From assembly GCF_026210795.1 (NCBI RefSeq), contig NC_089431.1, forward strand, positions 434,001 through 498,000: a stretch of DNA of 64,000 nucleotides, read 5' to 3'. Below are positions 35,405 through 46,911 of the stretch, in pieces (positions within the stretch are counted from its first letter, which is position 1; every line of letters begins with the position of its first letter). The DNA comes from Rhizophagus irregularis (taxonomy: Eukaryota; Glomeromycota; Glomeromycetes; Glomerales; Glomeraceae). The notes under the pieces were generated by a model that worked only from the letters and a program-made list of their open reading frames with translations, ran no database searches and was not told the origin of the DNA. Made by a program: the position numbers and the translations under genes.

Positions 35405-36310
35405 GTGTGACGTATCTGAAAAATTAATGTGTTTTAGCAAAAGTTCTTCTTATGAAAACCAATTAGAGAAACTAAAGATTACTTTGATGTAGAAGAATGC
35501 GAATTATATAGGATATTTTAACAGTGATAGTTTTTTTTTTAAATATTTAATATTGTAATTAATTATATTTTTTTATCCCTCAGTTTCTTTCTCACTTGTG
35601 CACCATAATATGAATTCTCATAAATGAAAGTTTTAGAAAAATTGATATGGCCATCAAAAAGAATGAAGTTTCAGTTCAGGATTTGTATCGCATCGTAGAA
35701 TCTATATTTAAAAACTTAAGGGTGATCGCAACTTGTAATTCAAAATTCATATTTAAGCGATTACCTACAGATACAGTAATAGGTGAAGTTCTAATTGATG
35801 AAGTTTAGATTAATTAGCATAGTTATTTTAACAATTAAAATTGATTATTAAGCTACACTAAGCTTAACATAACACGTTAAATTAACGTTATTAACGTACA
35901 ATTATCCATTCATTTTATTTAAACCTTGGCCAAATTAAGAAGGAAATTATCTACAGAAAAGATGGTAAATTTGATGTGAAACTTTTATCAGTTTATGCCG
36001 ATTGTGTAAACGAATAAGTAGATAAAACATGCAAAATAAATCTTTTTTTTAGTATGATATTATAGATAAACAACCTACAATGGTTGCGATTATGACATGA
36101 CATCGTTTATTTAATAGAATAAAGTAATAATTAATGCTTGCTACGCCACTTTAAACAAATTCGAAATCCGGAAAATCATATTTGCCGATATGACCTCAGA
36201 GTCACGTGCTTTAAATTTGAATGTTGCACAGAATTACAATATAAGGTTTATCCATTTACAAATTTGGGATTAAATTCTTTTCTCGTTAAACTTTAAAGAA
36301 TAATAAAAAA

Positions 36311-37827
36311 ATGGTTGTTAAAAACCTTTTACCAAGGTTATCACAAGATTTCCTTAAAATTTTAAATGATGAAGAATATTATGATATTACTATTGAAGTT
36401 GGTAATGAAGATTGTACAAGAGTCTTTCGTGCGCATAAAGTTATTTTATATTATCGTTCTCCTTATTTGCAAAGAATTTTGTCAACTGATAAAAAGAAAA
36501 ATGATGGAACTTTGGCACATATCAAATTACCAAATATTTTACCAGAAATATTTCAAATAATTTTAAGGTAATAAACTTTTGATGACGGTTAATTAATAAT
36601 ATTTTAATTTTACACATATTTATTTTTTTTATTTATTTCAGTTATTTATATGGCGGGAAACTTTCTTTGGACGAATATGATACTTCAGACGTAATGAAAA
36701 TCTTAGATGCTGCCAGTGAACTTAATCTTCAAGAGTTATTCACGTATTTGCAATCTTTCTTGATCAGAAACAAAACAAATTGGATGGAACAAAATTTTAA
36801 TTTAATATATCAAATGAGCTTTGAAAATGACTCTTTCGCGGAATTTAAAAATTATTGCAATGATTTAATAACCAAAGAGCCAAATAAGATATTTGAAACA
36901 ACAAATTTTTCTTCAATTTCAGAAAATCTTTTGGTCACAATTATTCAAAGTGATAACCTTCAAATGAATGAAATTCAAATTTGGGAACACGTTCTTAATT
37001 GGGGACTTGCTAAAAATCCTGAACTTCCTTCTGATCCTGCAACATATTCAAAACAGAATTTTAAAACTTTAAAGAATACCTTACAACATTGTATTCCATT
37101 GATTGAATTCCACAATTTATCTTCTAGAGAATTTGTTGATAAAGTATTGCCTTATGAAAAAGTATTTCCAAAAGATATATATAGGGATTTAATAAAATCT
37201 TTTTTAAACCTTTTGAATCCTGATAGCAGGCCAAATGGATCAAGTGATAGACCAAGACCGTGTAACATTAGAGAAAGCGAAAAAATTGTTGGTTCAAGAA
37301 TTATAACTCAACAACATGTTGAACTTATTTCAAAATGGATCGATAGATTGGAAATTACGGACCAATTAATTCCTTCATATGAATTTAAATTATTATTTAG
37401 TGGATCCCGTGATGGACTTGACCGAGATAAATTTCATGAAATTTGTGATAATAAACTTCGCACAGTAACAATTGTTAAAGTGAAAGGCAGTAACGAAATT
37501 CTTGGAGGATATAATCCACTTGAATGGAAGTCTAATGGTAATTATGGCATTACTAAAGATAGTTTTATATTTTCTTTTAATAGCAATAGAATTAATAATT
37601 ATATTTTAAGTCGTATAATGAATAAGAATAATGCTATAAAAAATCACTTTTACTACGGTCCATCATTTGGAGAAAATGATCTTGTTATATGGAGTTCATC
37701 TTTTGGAAATTATTGTAAAAGAAGTTCTTATTTAAAACCAATCAGGCAAACTAAAAATAAATTTGATGTAGAAGAATGTGAAGTATTTCAAATTATTCAT
37801 AATGAACCTATAGATTCTAATAACTAA
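36311..37827 (+). CDS. BTB-BACK-TLDc domain protein, 480 aa, two exons
   Basis: Exon 1 is 36311-36567 and exon 2 is 36642-37827, with a 74-nt intron (GTAATA donor, TTTCAG acceptor) and kept phase. Residues about 12-110 form a BTB/POZ domain (YYDITIEVGNEDCTRVFRAH, then KVILYYRSPYLQRIL, LYGGKLSL). Residues about 130-230 are a BACK-type helical linker (IQIWEHVLNWGLA). Residues about 305-475 are a TLDc domain (SYEFKLLFSGSRDG, EILGGYNPLEWKS, FGENDLVIW). BTB-BACK proteins often serve as CUL3 ubiquitin-ligase adaptors, and TLDc is linked to oxidative-stress and V-ATPase functions; this is family knowledge, and the role here is not shown. The family is typically much expanded in Glomeromycotina. A dead tandem copy lies at 33,067. 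Confidence 0.92.
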
Positions 37828-38483
37828 TATACTCAAATTTTAGAGAACAATTTAGAAATATTTATATATATGTATATTTTTTTATAAGAACACTATATGT
37901 ATTTTTATATTTATTGAATAGATATTTGATATGTATAACCTTACTTCTAAAGATTTCTATCTGATCTATCTGATTTTATAATGTAAATTTGGTTGACTCC
38001 ATGACGTAACTTTTAATAATATTACTGCGTATATTATTATGACGTCAATAAAATTGCAAATAATATTCTTTATTTAAAACGTTCTTATAAAATAATGATT
38101 ATTAAACACAATAAATATTATATTTACCAATTAAAGCTTCCCACCATTATTTTCTTAGAACGAAAAAAAATAAAGTATTCCTGGACAAATCTCAAGTGAT
38201 TAATTCATAATTCGGTGTTTTAATGGTGACTTATCTATGGACTGAAGAAGCTCATATAAAGTTTTTAGAAGAGCATAATGACGAGGGAGATACTGAATAT
38301 TTTACTCGGCTTTCTGATAATGCAATAAAAAAGCGATCAAGATTTTACTATAAGTTTCCTGCATTTCTTTGCGAACTATGTAGTAATAATATTTTTACCA
38401 ATACGTTGGATAGAGAATACGAGATTGCAATTCGCATTTAGAAATAAAGCCTTTCGGAATTTCCTTTTTAGTTTCGGCAGGCA
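37828..38483. other. Intergenic DNA with one short open frame
   Basis: The plus-strand frame 38223-38441 (72 aa, starting MVTYLWTEEAHIKFLEEHND) has acceptable composition and a Cys pair (CELCSNN), but no homologue I recognise and no splice context. It ends next to the Tc1 relic. It may be a fragment of a decayed gene. Confidence 0.35.
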
Positions 38484-38830
38484 ACCTTACTCCCAGCCAA
38501 AAGTTTAGGTCCACTCCTGTGATCTGCAAATGACCTGCAATAAATAAAAATTTGTACCATATAATAATCAATAAAAGTGAACATCATGCATATTGTTCTT
38601 TTATTTTTATTTTTTTTGTAAAAGAGAACTTTCAGATTTTAGAGTTATCAGTTTTTATGAAGCTGGTGACTCAGAATGAACAGTTTCAGAAAAAACTGGT
38701 TATGGTAAAATCACAATTTATAATATTATATCTAAATATAAAAAAACAGGTGCTATTAGTATTGCTTCTCGAAGTAGACGTCCAAAAAAATTAACTATTG
38801 TCCATCACATGACCATCAATAAACAATCAG
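38484..38830 (+). pseudogene. Relic of a Tc1/mariner transposase N-terminus
   Basis: Between 38,640 and 38,800 the plus strand reads, with a stop and frame change, SFYEAGDSE-x-TVSEKTGYGKIT, then IYNIISKYKKTGAIS and SRSRRPKKLT. This is the paired helix-turn-helix and GRPR-like hook typical of Tc1-like transposases. CCAAAAGTTTAGGTCCACTC at 38498-38517 looks like the left terminal repeat of such elements. The catalytic DDE part is missing or unrecognisable. Confidence 0.65.
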
Positions 38831-39681
38831 AATTCCACTTCAGAACTTCTTTCTTTTGTTTTAAATACTGTATATGGTATGCTTCAGAGTTACACTTTAA
38901 AGCTTATTTTTTTTAAGAGAACGTTAACTAATGTTTATTTCTCAGATTTTGGCTTTGGATATTGGTTTAATAATAGTTTTTTTTAAAGTTATATTCTTTG
39001 AAATATATTTTCGTTAATAAAATTTCTTTTGTATCTTTTTGCAAAAATCAGTCACTCATTTTTGACAATTTCAAATATGAATCAGTTAGAGAAAGTACAA
39101 GAAGAAAAGGATATCCATTACTATGAAAAGAAAATTTATTTCTTTTCATTCAAAATCTTTTACCATTTCAACTATTAATATATATTTATTTTCAAAAGTC
39201 TTTCCCATATTTTTTGGTGAAATGAACGGAATTAATCATGATTTATTAATAAAAATTTTAGAAAATATATTTAATTAATGTAATAAATTTTTAAATTTTA
39301 GCATATTTTAATAATAAATACAGTAAATTATATTATATACTAATTTTCGCCTCAGATTCCCATTGGATCTGAGTGGAATTAGCTCAGATTCCATGTAATA
39401 ATGGCAGTAATGGCAGAAGACATGAGTCCAGATGATTACAAATGATTACAAATCAAATGTTCAAATTAGTATGACCATTTTAAGTCACTATATTAGTACA
39501 AGGTATTCAGAAAATGTGATATTTATCCGATTATGTCATTTGCGCCATGAATTGGTTAAAGATTTAGGTATCTTACGAAATAAAATCTGTGTTAAAATAA
39601 TATCAATACCAGTAAATTTATCTGATTTTTCATTTATCCGGTGGCACTATAAAGCTAAATAAATTAGATTATAAATAATGA
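38831..39681. other. AT-rich intergenic DNA
   Basis: No supported gene; the frame 39432-39662 (76 aa) has no recognisable features. Part of this may be decayed Tc1 sequence. Confidence 0.4.
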
Positions 39682-39689
39682 CTCTCTAG

Positions 39690-39852
39690 CAGTGTATAAA
39701 ATTCATGTGCACTATGTGCACATATGCATATTTTAATTTTTATGTGCACAATTTTTAAAATTTAATGTGCACTATTGTTCACAAAATTTTTTTAGTGTGC
39801 ATGCTTTATGTGCACATGTGCACATATAATTTTTTTCAGATTTTATACACTG
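39690..39852. mobile_element. 163-bp hAT MITE with perfect 8-bp target duplication
   Basis: CTCTCTAG occurs at 39682-39689 and 39853-39860. The ends are the 13-bp inverted repeats CAGTGTATAAAAT and ATTTTATACACTG. The interior carries many copies of TGTGCAC or GTGCACA, a subterminal-repeat arrangement usual in hAT elements, where transposase binds. CAGTG ends plus an 8-bp duplication make the assignment firm. Confidence 0.92.
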
Positions 39853-39860
39853 CTCTCTAG

Positions 39861-41633
39861 TCACTAACATTAATACTTGAAGTAAAATCATATTAGTACT
39901 AAAAAACAATGATCTGGTCATTTGACTATTTAGATAATTTATGAAATCATTTGTTATTATTCATAATCATTTGTCATCATCATCATAAAAATGTTCTTAT
40001 TGAACTTATTGACTCAAATGTCAATTTTTTAAATTCTTCAATTACACATTCTATTAACTCTTATGAGTTATTTAATCATATTAATATTGATAATTCTGGA
40101 CATCATGAAATTTATTTAATTTTACATCAATTTATCCCACAAAATTTAAACAACTTAGTACATTCTTTTACTTTTAATGATAAACTCACCTGTAATATTA
40201 TATGGGATTATTTCATGAAATTTATACAAACGTATTTGGCCTTGACATTGTATCCATTTACATGAATGGGACCATCAACATGGCATTACCTCTAAACAAA
40301 AAAGATGCAAATTTAGGTGTAAAAAATCTTTGGGATCAACTTAGCCTAGGATTATTTCCACCATTTCAAATTCCTCATGAGACCCTAAAATCAGTCCTTC
40401 TCATATCTTGATAAGCCTCTCACCTCCTACTATATGTTCTTCTTGGTCTTTTCATCCCTTTACTGCTAACTTCATGGTCCCTCGTCGCACACATGGTCCT
40501 CAAACATCTTTATGGTTGGTCTTGTATACTTCTAATTTTCTTCATTCTGGAGGATGGTCATCTCACATTCAACATCCTAGTGATTTAGAGTTAGATTTAG
40601 TTAATTCTTTTTCTATTTGTAAATTTAATTTTTTTTCAGTTTCATTTTCTTTAATTCCTATGGGTATGACATAGGCTATGGTTTATGTTTGTCCTTTATG
40701 TATTGTTAGGCTCCAGTCATGTCTATATGTTTAAAATAAAATAAATAATCATTTGTCTTTTAGTCATTTCAATCATATGATTTTGATTGGCTAATATTTA
40801 TCACATAAATAAGCATGTGACTATAATTAAAAAACAATGAATTCAGTGTAGGCAAAAATTATAATATTGGCCAAAATTACATTCAAATGACTAAGGTCAT
40901 TTGTCATTTGAGCATTGAAATGACATGTCATTTGTTATTTGTCATTTGAATCATCAAGTCATTTGCTGAACACTTCTAAAAAAGTAAAAATAAATTAGAT
41001 TACTTAAAATAAGTATTGGATTTCTAATGCTAATTTAATATGAACAATTCAAAATTAGATAGTATCATTATCAGGTTCCTAAATCCTAAGATTACAAATA
41101 ATGGTTTTATATTTATTAAAAGAAGTAGCTAATGCTTTCTTACTAATTACTATGAACAATGTATCTGTTATAATATCAATCATATATGTCATAACTATTA
41201 ATTTTTTGTAAGATCTTTTTTCCTTTTTAGTAAAAAAATATGACATTATATTAAATAAAAATCATAATTTGTCATTATAATAATTATCATGAGTAAAACT
41301 ATATCATTCTGTATCATCTTACTTGCAAGACTAACAAAAGCTAGGTCACTTACTATAATTATTTTTTTTTTTCACAATAATATGTCAGTCCAAGTCATAC
41401 CACATATAAGTTATTTTTTTTTGTATTTAAGATCCTTATGCATTTTGATAGTTTTTTTTTCTTACTTTTATTCTAAATTTTTTTATAATTTTATAGTTTT
41501 TTTTTCTTACTTTTTCTAATCTTAATATTACTTTTTTAACTTTTTTTTAATTTTTACAATTACTTTACAATTTTTTAATCTTCCTTTAACAAAACCTTAC
41601 TTTTTTTTAATTTTCTTGTTTAATGAAATAATT
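39861..41633. other. Decayed region with coding-like pieces and TCATTTG repeats
   Basis: Plus-strand frames at 39951-40265, 40202-40411 and 40408-40674 overlap in different phases and contain protein-like pieces (HHEIYLILHQFIPQNLNNLV; ANFMVPRRTHGPQTSLWLVL). They could be parts of one frameshifted gene or retroelement, but no family was recognised. TCATTTG motifs cluster at 39,918-39,975 and again at 40,880-40,975, bracketing these pieces. The 41,000-41,633 part is T-rich without a gene. Confidence 0.35.
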
Positions 41634-43402
41634 ATGAGTAAACTATATCCTGAACATAAGGGTAAATAAATTTTATATACTTAGTAAATAAATTCAATTT
41701 TCTAACTATCCCTTTGACCTTTAGCCCTAGAATCTTATTTCAAAGAGAAAGGAAATTTAGCATCATATTATGGTTTCTTACTCCTTCACTACAACACTAT
41801 TGTTACTTCATCATTACCAACTAATAATTGGAAGGAACTTAATAATCAATGGATCAATCACTTTCTAATAGAAGCAAAACATCAAATAATTAATGAGGAA
41901 TTTTTAATTTCTATAAAGGAAAAGGTGTGTTTTTTATTTAGCAAATTTGAAGGTAACTCCTAAATTGATGCTTTGAGCTAGGAGAATTACTGGATTAACC
42001 AACTTGGTAAATCCAAGTCCTTAATTCAGGTGCCTTAAATTTGTATTGGTAAAAGTCTGCTTGTTCTGGAGGAGGAACAGGCTATATACCTTCTTTTATC
42101 ATAAATAAAAAATTAGTACACACAGCTAATAATATTTCTTGTAATAGGTAAATAATGAACAAACACGTCATGCAAAAAAATTAGAAATTTACTGGAAGGA
42201 GGTGATTACAGAATTAAATAAGGTTAGTCAGTATAATATAATAAGTTTAGTGATTATATAAATTGTTAATAAATTTTATTATAGAAGGATTCTGTAAAGC
42301 GAAAACTTGAAGAAGAAAAGGAAAATTTCAATTCACAATCAAAAAAGTGCCGAACTACTATCACTCTTTTTTGCATAGTTCAAGGAAATGCACACAATGC
42401 CTTTGCTATTAATATTAACAAAAACAAAACCATTAGTGAGCTTAAGAGTTTAATCCAAAAAGAAAAACATAATGATTTTGCTGGCATTGATCCTGATCAG
42501 CTGAAACTCTGGCAGGTTGAAATTCCTGATGATTGTTATGATGAGCTAACTAATTCTCAAGTGACTCTTAAAGACCTTAAAGAATTTGTATTTGCTTTAT
42601 ATCAATTTCCAGAACTTCAGAAAGATGTTGCAACACTTGCATTTTCATGCAATGATGAAAAATATTCTCCTAAAAGTGATCTAGAGTTTCAAAATATGCT
42701 TCAATTATTTGTATCAAAAAATAACCTCAAATTTACTGTATTATAGAAACATCATTATCCTTTTCTTCTTGGACTTTTCCAAAAATATGTAAACTATATA
42801 AACTTAGTGAAGATAGTGATCCAACATTATCTGTATTCCCTCCTTTTACTTGTGGATGTGTAGAATTAAATGATGAAAAGTCACAAGTAATAATCAAGCA
42901 TCTTATAACTGAATTGAATTTCCACTTCAAAGCTATTCCTATTGGAAATGAAGCATCAAAAAGTCAATATGTTTGTTCATACCTTGTAGCTATTGCTAAC
43001 CTTTTTGAAGATAAATTTAAGGTTTATCCAGAAAAAAATGTTTCAGGTCTGAATGGTCATGGGCCTGTAGACTTTGCTTTAATTCAAATTCAAAATTCTA
43101 GAATAATTGGGATTACTGAAGTTAAAGATAAAGATTTTCAACAAGGTGTTACTCAGAATGCAGTTCAATGTGAATCAAGTAAGAAGAAAAATGTCTTTGG
43201 TATTATAACTGATTCTGAAAAATGGTTTTTTTTGGAGTGTTCATTAGATAATGAAAGAAACCCTAATTTTAAATTATCAAAACCAATGGTTATTATATAT
43301 GGAGATGAAGATATGGAAGATCGAGTAAAAAAAGTTCTTGGTCATATTGTATGGTTGCTAGGGGAGGCCCAAAGACTAGATGAACTAGAGGATAAAAACT
43401 AA
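41634..43402 (+). pseudogene. Crinkler (CRN)-like protein with nuclease-like C-terminus; one frameshift
   Basis: Proposed exons: 41634-41661, 41725-41924, 42148-42222 and 42285-43402, phase-consistent up to a one-base deletion near 42743. There the first frame meets TAG at 42744-42746 and the next frame continues to the stop at 43400-43402. The N-terminal part is helical (NLASYYGFLLLHYNTI, WKELNNQWINHFLIEAK). Next comes a ubiquitin-like CRN header (TITLFCIVQGN, IDPDQLKLWQVEIPDD), of the type described in oomycete and AM-fungal Crinklers. The C-terminal domain has GHGPVDFAL then GITEVKDKDF and QNAVQCESS, the D...ExK pattern of the PD-(D/E)xK nuclease superfamily. CRN proteins of this class are proposed effectors or DNA-targeting proteins. 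The break could be a true mutation, a sequencing error, or an unusual weak-donor intron (GTGATC at 42676), so activity is unclear. Confidence 0.7.
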
Positions 43403-44599
43403 TAATATATTTAATTAAAATAGTATAGAATGTATACATTAAAAAATTTAGTTTCATAATATATTTTTATATATGTATCATTAGTATAAATTAAAAAAAA
43501 ATAATCATATAAAATTTATTATAGATAAAATTTGGGATTGATCCCTAGCAGCAAAATATTGAGCATTGGCAGCCATAAAAATAATTAACCTGCACTGCTG
43601 GTCACAACTCAATCCTGAACTAGAATCTAAATTACATGGCGTTGGGGTCTTAAATATTTCTTATCAATAGTAGCATTATTAGGTTCTGCTGTTTTATCAG
43701 TAAAAGATTTCACTTTTGCACTGAAAAACAAACAATTAATTATCAATTTGAAAAAGAATATCATTTAAAAAAAAAGGAAAAAAAATACCAGGTCCTTATA
43801 GCTGAATTTTTTCCAAAAATATTTTTTTTTAGATTTGTCAGATAAAATTCTGGTTAATTTTGTATATAATATTAGGCTGGCTTAATATCATATACTTATT
43901 AATTAAGAATCTAGAATTCCTGGGTACTAAGTTCATCGAGAAGAAAATTTCCAGTGAAGAATTTTATAGTTATTTAATGACTTTGTAAATTATATTTAAA
44001 ATCATCAATAAATATTTATTGTGTTTGATCGCAAAATTTCAGTTGGCATGTATTCTTTCTAATTTTTTTTTACCCTGTATCCTAAAATTAATAACAAATT
44101 AATTATTTTTAGGCGCTAAAGCGAAATCTTTAGCCGATAAAGCAGCGAGTTTATATGATGAACCTATTTTGTAATTAATTTAATTATAATTTATTTTTAA
44201 AATCATTGAATTTTTAAATATTTATATAATTGACCGCAAAATTACAGTAGTTATTATTTTTTTTTTTGGTTACAAAAAATTGTTTACTAAACTTTTTCTC
44301 AAAAAAATATCATAAATTTGTTTCGTAAAAATTTGTTTAAATAAATGATTGGCTTAAAAATAACTTTGTCTGAACAATAATAATACCGTATAATAAAAAA
44401 ATCCAAAATATTTCAAATCATTTCACAGGATCAGACGATTGAATGAAAATTTTACCACATCCAATAAAAGTGTTATCCATTCTGGCTTTTGTATCATGCT
44501 GTATTGTTAATTTGTTATATCAATTATATCTAACTAAAATAGTCACAATATAAATAGCTGACTATGAAAATCTGCATGATCTCCTCTTTATAAAAAATT
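43403..44599. other. Intergenic DNA with a duplicated exon-intron-like piece
   Basis: At about 43,985-44,045 and 44,170-44,250 the same intron-like segment occurs twice: (C/T)TTTGTAATT, AAAATCATnnAAT, AAATATTTAT and GACCGCAAAATTACAG or a variant. Upstream of the second is a short exon-like piece reading AKAKSLADKAASLYDEPIL (44112-44170). On the minus strand at 43,735-43,675 a similar SAKVKSFTDKTAEPNN is readable. These look like decayed pieces of one repeated gene family that I cannot name. Confidence 0.35.
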
Positions 44600-45180
44600 T
44601 TTTATTTTTCTAACTTTGACGTCCTCCCTTTAAAAAAAAAATTTTTTTTTAACTTTCCCTCTCTTTTTAAAAAAATATTTTTTTTTGATTTATTCTTTAT
44701 TCCCCTTTCTTTTTTATTTATATTTATCCCTTTTTTTATTTCATAGGCCAGCAGATTTTTTTTTGTGAGAAGATTCAGTTTCTTTTTTCTTTTTTGTCGA
44801 TCAGTTTGGGAGTCCTTTCCTTTTTGTAGGATTGTTCAGGATTTTTTTCTTTTTTTAGGTCAGTTCAAATTTTCTTTTTTTTTTTTTGTAAGTTGGGTTC
44901 AAATTCTTTTCTTTTGTAGGTTGTTTCAGTTTTGTTGCTTCAGAGTCTTCTTTTTTGTAGGTCAGTTTTGGATTTATTTTGTTGTTTTGGTTTCTTTTTC
45001 ATCAGATGCTTCATAATTTTTTTCATTTATGTAGGTCAGACATTCTGGAGTTCTCTTTCTTTTTTTGTAGGAATGCTGACCTTTGGTGACTTGGACGATT
45101 GCAGATACTATATGAAGGGGGGTTTTGTTTCCAATTAAGTTAGACGTTCTTATGTTTCTTTTTTTTGTTTTTTTTAGGTT
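44600..45180 (+). repeat. Array B: T-rich exon-cassette repeat
   Basis: On the plus strand polypyrimidine-(T)GTAG or TTTAG acceptors recur every 35-60 nt (about 44,750, 44,828, 44,858, 44,920, 44,961, 45,033, 45,070 and 45,177). Each is followed by a short G-richer block such as GTCAGTTTTGG, GTCAGACATTCTGGAG or GAATGCTGACC. The layout is that of arrays A and C, but donors are weaker. Open frames at 44765-45016 and 44932-45138 only read this repeat as Phe/Val-rich protein and are not called. Confidence 0.45.
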
Positions 45181-45810
45181 GTTTTACTCCAAATGAACCT
45201 GAACTTATAGATAATTTGGTTGCAATAGGTGGTTTTAATAAGGAGGGAATTTTCATAATGTATTTGTATTTTGTTTATTTTTTATTTTTTATTTAATTTA
45301 ATAAAGTAAAATTAGATTTATGCAAATATAATTATAGTAAACTGTAATAACTGTAATACAAATAGTAAATTCAGTGACCAAATCGTATAAATTTCGTGAT
45401 AAAATCAGTGATCAAATCATGTAAATTCCATATGAATTCCGTGCAAATTCCGTATCAAAACCATATTTTTAGTGATACGTAATTGTGCATTTTTCCGTAT
45501 CCTATTATGATACGTTATTTCTAAGGAAAAAAAATCGTATAAAAACTTTATAAAAAACGTATCCAATTTTTTTATAGGGTGACATTTTTGCAATATTCAG
45601 CTTTTTTTAAGATTGGAAATTTCAAATTCACCTTTATAAATTTAAGTATAATTATTCAATTTATTTGTTAAAGAATTTTTAATCTAATAATAATGCACAA
45701 AGTTATAATTGCACATTAATTTTTTATATTAAATTTATAGTTAATATTTTTAATTGTATTTCCCTTGTTATTAACCTATTTGAACCTAAAGATAATAAAA
45801 CACATCCTCC
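45181..45810. other. Intergenic DNA with repeated CCGTATC/GTGATA motifs
   Basis: Between 45,380 and 45,570 there are repeated AAATTCCGT, CAGTGATCAAAT and GTGATACG motifs and a palindrome ATCCTATTATGATACG. It ends in TTTTTTTATAGGG (45567-45579), matching the Tnp2-element terminus, but no left partner was found. Confidence 0.4.
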
Positions 45811-45813
45811 TAG

Positions 45814-45947
45814 CTCTATAAAAAATAATATCCAGAAATTGTCATCGAAAATGTCCAGAAAATGTTCAGGTGTCCGAGAAATGTTTACTTCTTGAGCCCT
45901 CCTGGACATTTCCGACAACAATTTCTGGACATTCTTTTTTTATAGGG
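45814..45947. mobile_element. 134-bp foldback MITE sharing CCCTATAAAAA ends with the Tnp2 element
   Basis: The right end, read on the minus strand, is CCCTATAAAAAAAGAATGTC then CAGAAATTGTTGTCGGAAAT and GTCCAG. The left end reads CTCTATAAAAAATAATATCC then AGAAATTGTCATCGAAAATG and TCCAG, so the arms match over about 47 nt with few differences. TAG flanks both sides (45811-45813 and 45948-45950), a 3-bp duplication as in CACTA-type elements. The end motif is that of the 5.6-kb transposon at 16,715. Confidence 0.8.
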
Positions 45948-46278
45948 TAGATCACTAATATCTTCTTCTACATTAACTTTTCCATCAGAAACTCTTCTAA
46001 TATTAATACTTCCATATATTTATTAATTCGATCCAAAGCTTTTTCTAAAGTATTTTTTTACACTGGTTACATACGATAATGTTAATCACTCTCCTTATCT
46101 TTCTTTACCAGAAAGATATAAAGCATGTAGGAGTATGTGGAAGTTCAGCCAACTCTCCCGCGAAAAACCTTCCCACAAAAAATAATGCAAAATAAGGTAT
46201 GTTCGCTATTTGGCTTGGGAAACAGATTCTACCCACCACCTGTGAGCTTTCACTGACTATACTTTTTTAAGTAGGAAA

Positions 46279-46503
46279 ATGACCAATTACGGAACTAACA
46301 TATTTCTCATTGATGGTGATGGCATTTTCGATCTTAATGTTGATTTATCTGTTATACCTATTGAAGCACTTAAAGATAGGTTTCTGACGCTAGGGCATAT
46401 TGCTTCTAGGGATGTTAGGCTCTGCAGAATCGATCATGGCAGAGAAAGTGGAAATGACTATGAGATCTGCGACTTTGGAGCATTATCCCAATCTAGATCC
46501 TAA
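46279..46503 (+). CDS. Short hypothetical protein, 74 aa
   Basis: ATG at 46279 opens a frame with balanced composition (IFLIDGDGIFDLNVDLSVIP, then IEALKDRFLTLGHIASRDVR), clearly better than its AT-rich surroundings. The start resembles that of the pseudogene at 46,912 (MTNYG and MTNYE). No domain was recognised and no splice partners were found. It may be a small gene or an exon of a decayed one; the whole 45,951-46,911 interval otherwise holds nothing I can name. Confidence 0.35.
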   Translation: MTNYGTNIFLIDGDGIFDLNVDLSVIPIEALKDRFLTLGHIASRDVRLCRIDHGRESGNDYEICDFGALSQSRS

Positions 46504-46911
46504 TCTAATTCATATTATTATAAAAATCTTCTCCTTTTACTAAAGCTATAGATAAATAGAAATTATTTATTAACATCACGTAATGACGTAATGCGACCTG
46601 TTCACAACTTTATGTATCAGTTGTTTCGTCAACCTTTTATCAATGAATCGATCAAAGTCACGTGAAATGATGCAATGCCTGTGCGATATAAAATCGTATA
46701 TTAACGCTTGCTTTTTTTCCCAGAATAAAATCTGGTCTCACCCCGGAACGTAATACATTTTTTTATCCAAGACCAATATCCCTATAAAAGCACTATGTTC
46801 ACCCCCAACAGCTGAGCACGACTCTTTTTCCTAAATTACCATTAAAATCCCCCTTTTGAGCTTTCTTGAACCAAGGTCAAAACTCGGTACACTGAACTAT
46901 TTATCTACCTA

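Larger units (their letters stand above)
33067..35525 (+). pseudogene. BTB-TLDc pseudogene interrupted by two MITEs
   Basis: The order of segments follows the intact gene at 36,311: start ATG at 33067, LLEILNDK, then after a deletion of most of the BTB core LFAKNF and NDGTLTHIKLPNI; a BACK-like part with several frameshifts (33,310-33,880); then TLDc segments HVELISKWINRLETTDKL, SYEFKLFF and EILGGYNLLEWKSNG. Insertions at 33,882-34,280 and 34,761-35,404 split it. The last recognisable part (YFDVEECE, about 35,480-35,505) lies beyond the second insertion. Multiple frameshifts and the lost BTB core make it non-functional. Confidence 0.85.

Noticed and set aside
45724-45921. 65-codon minus-strand frame
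   Set aside because: Mostly inside the 134-bp foldback MITE.
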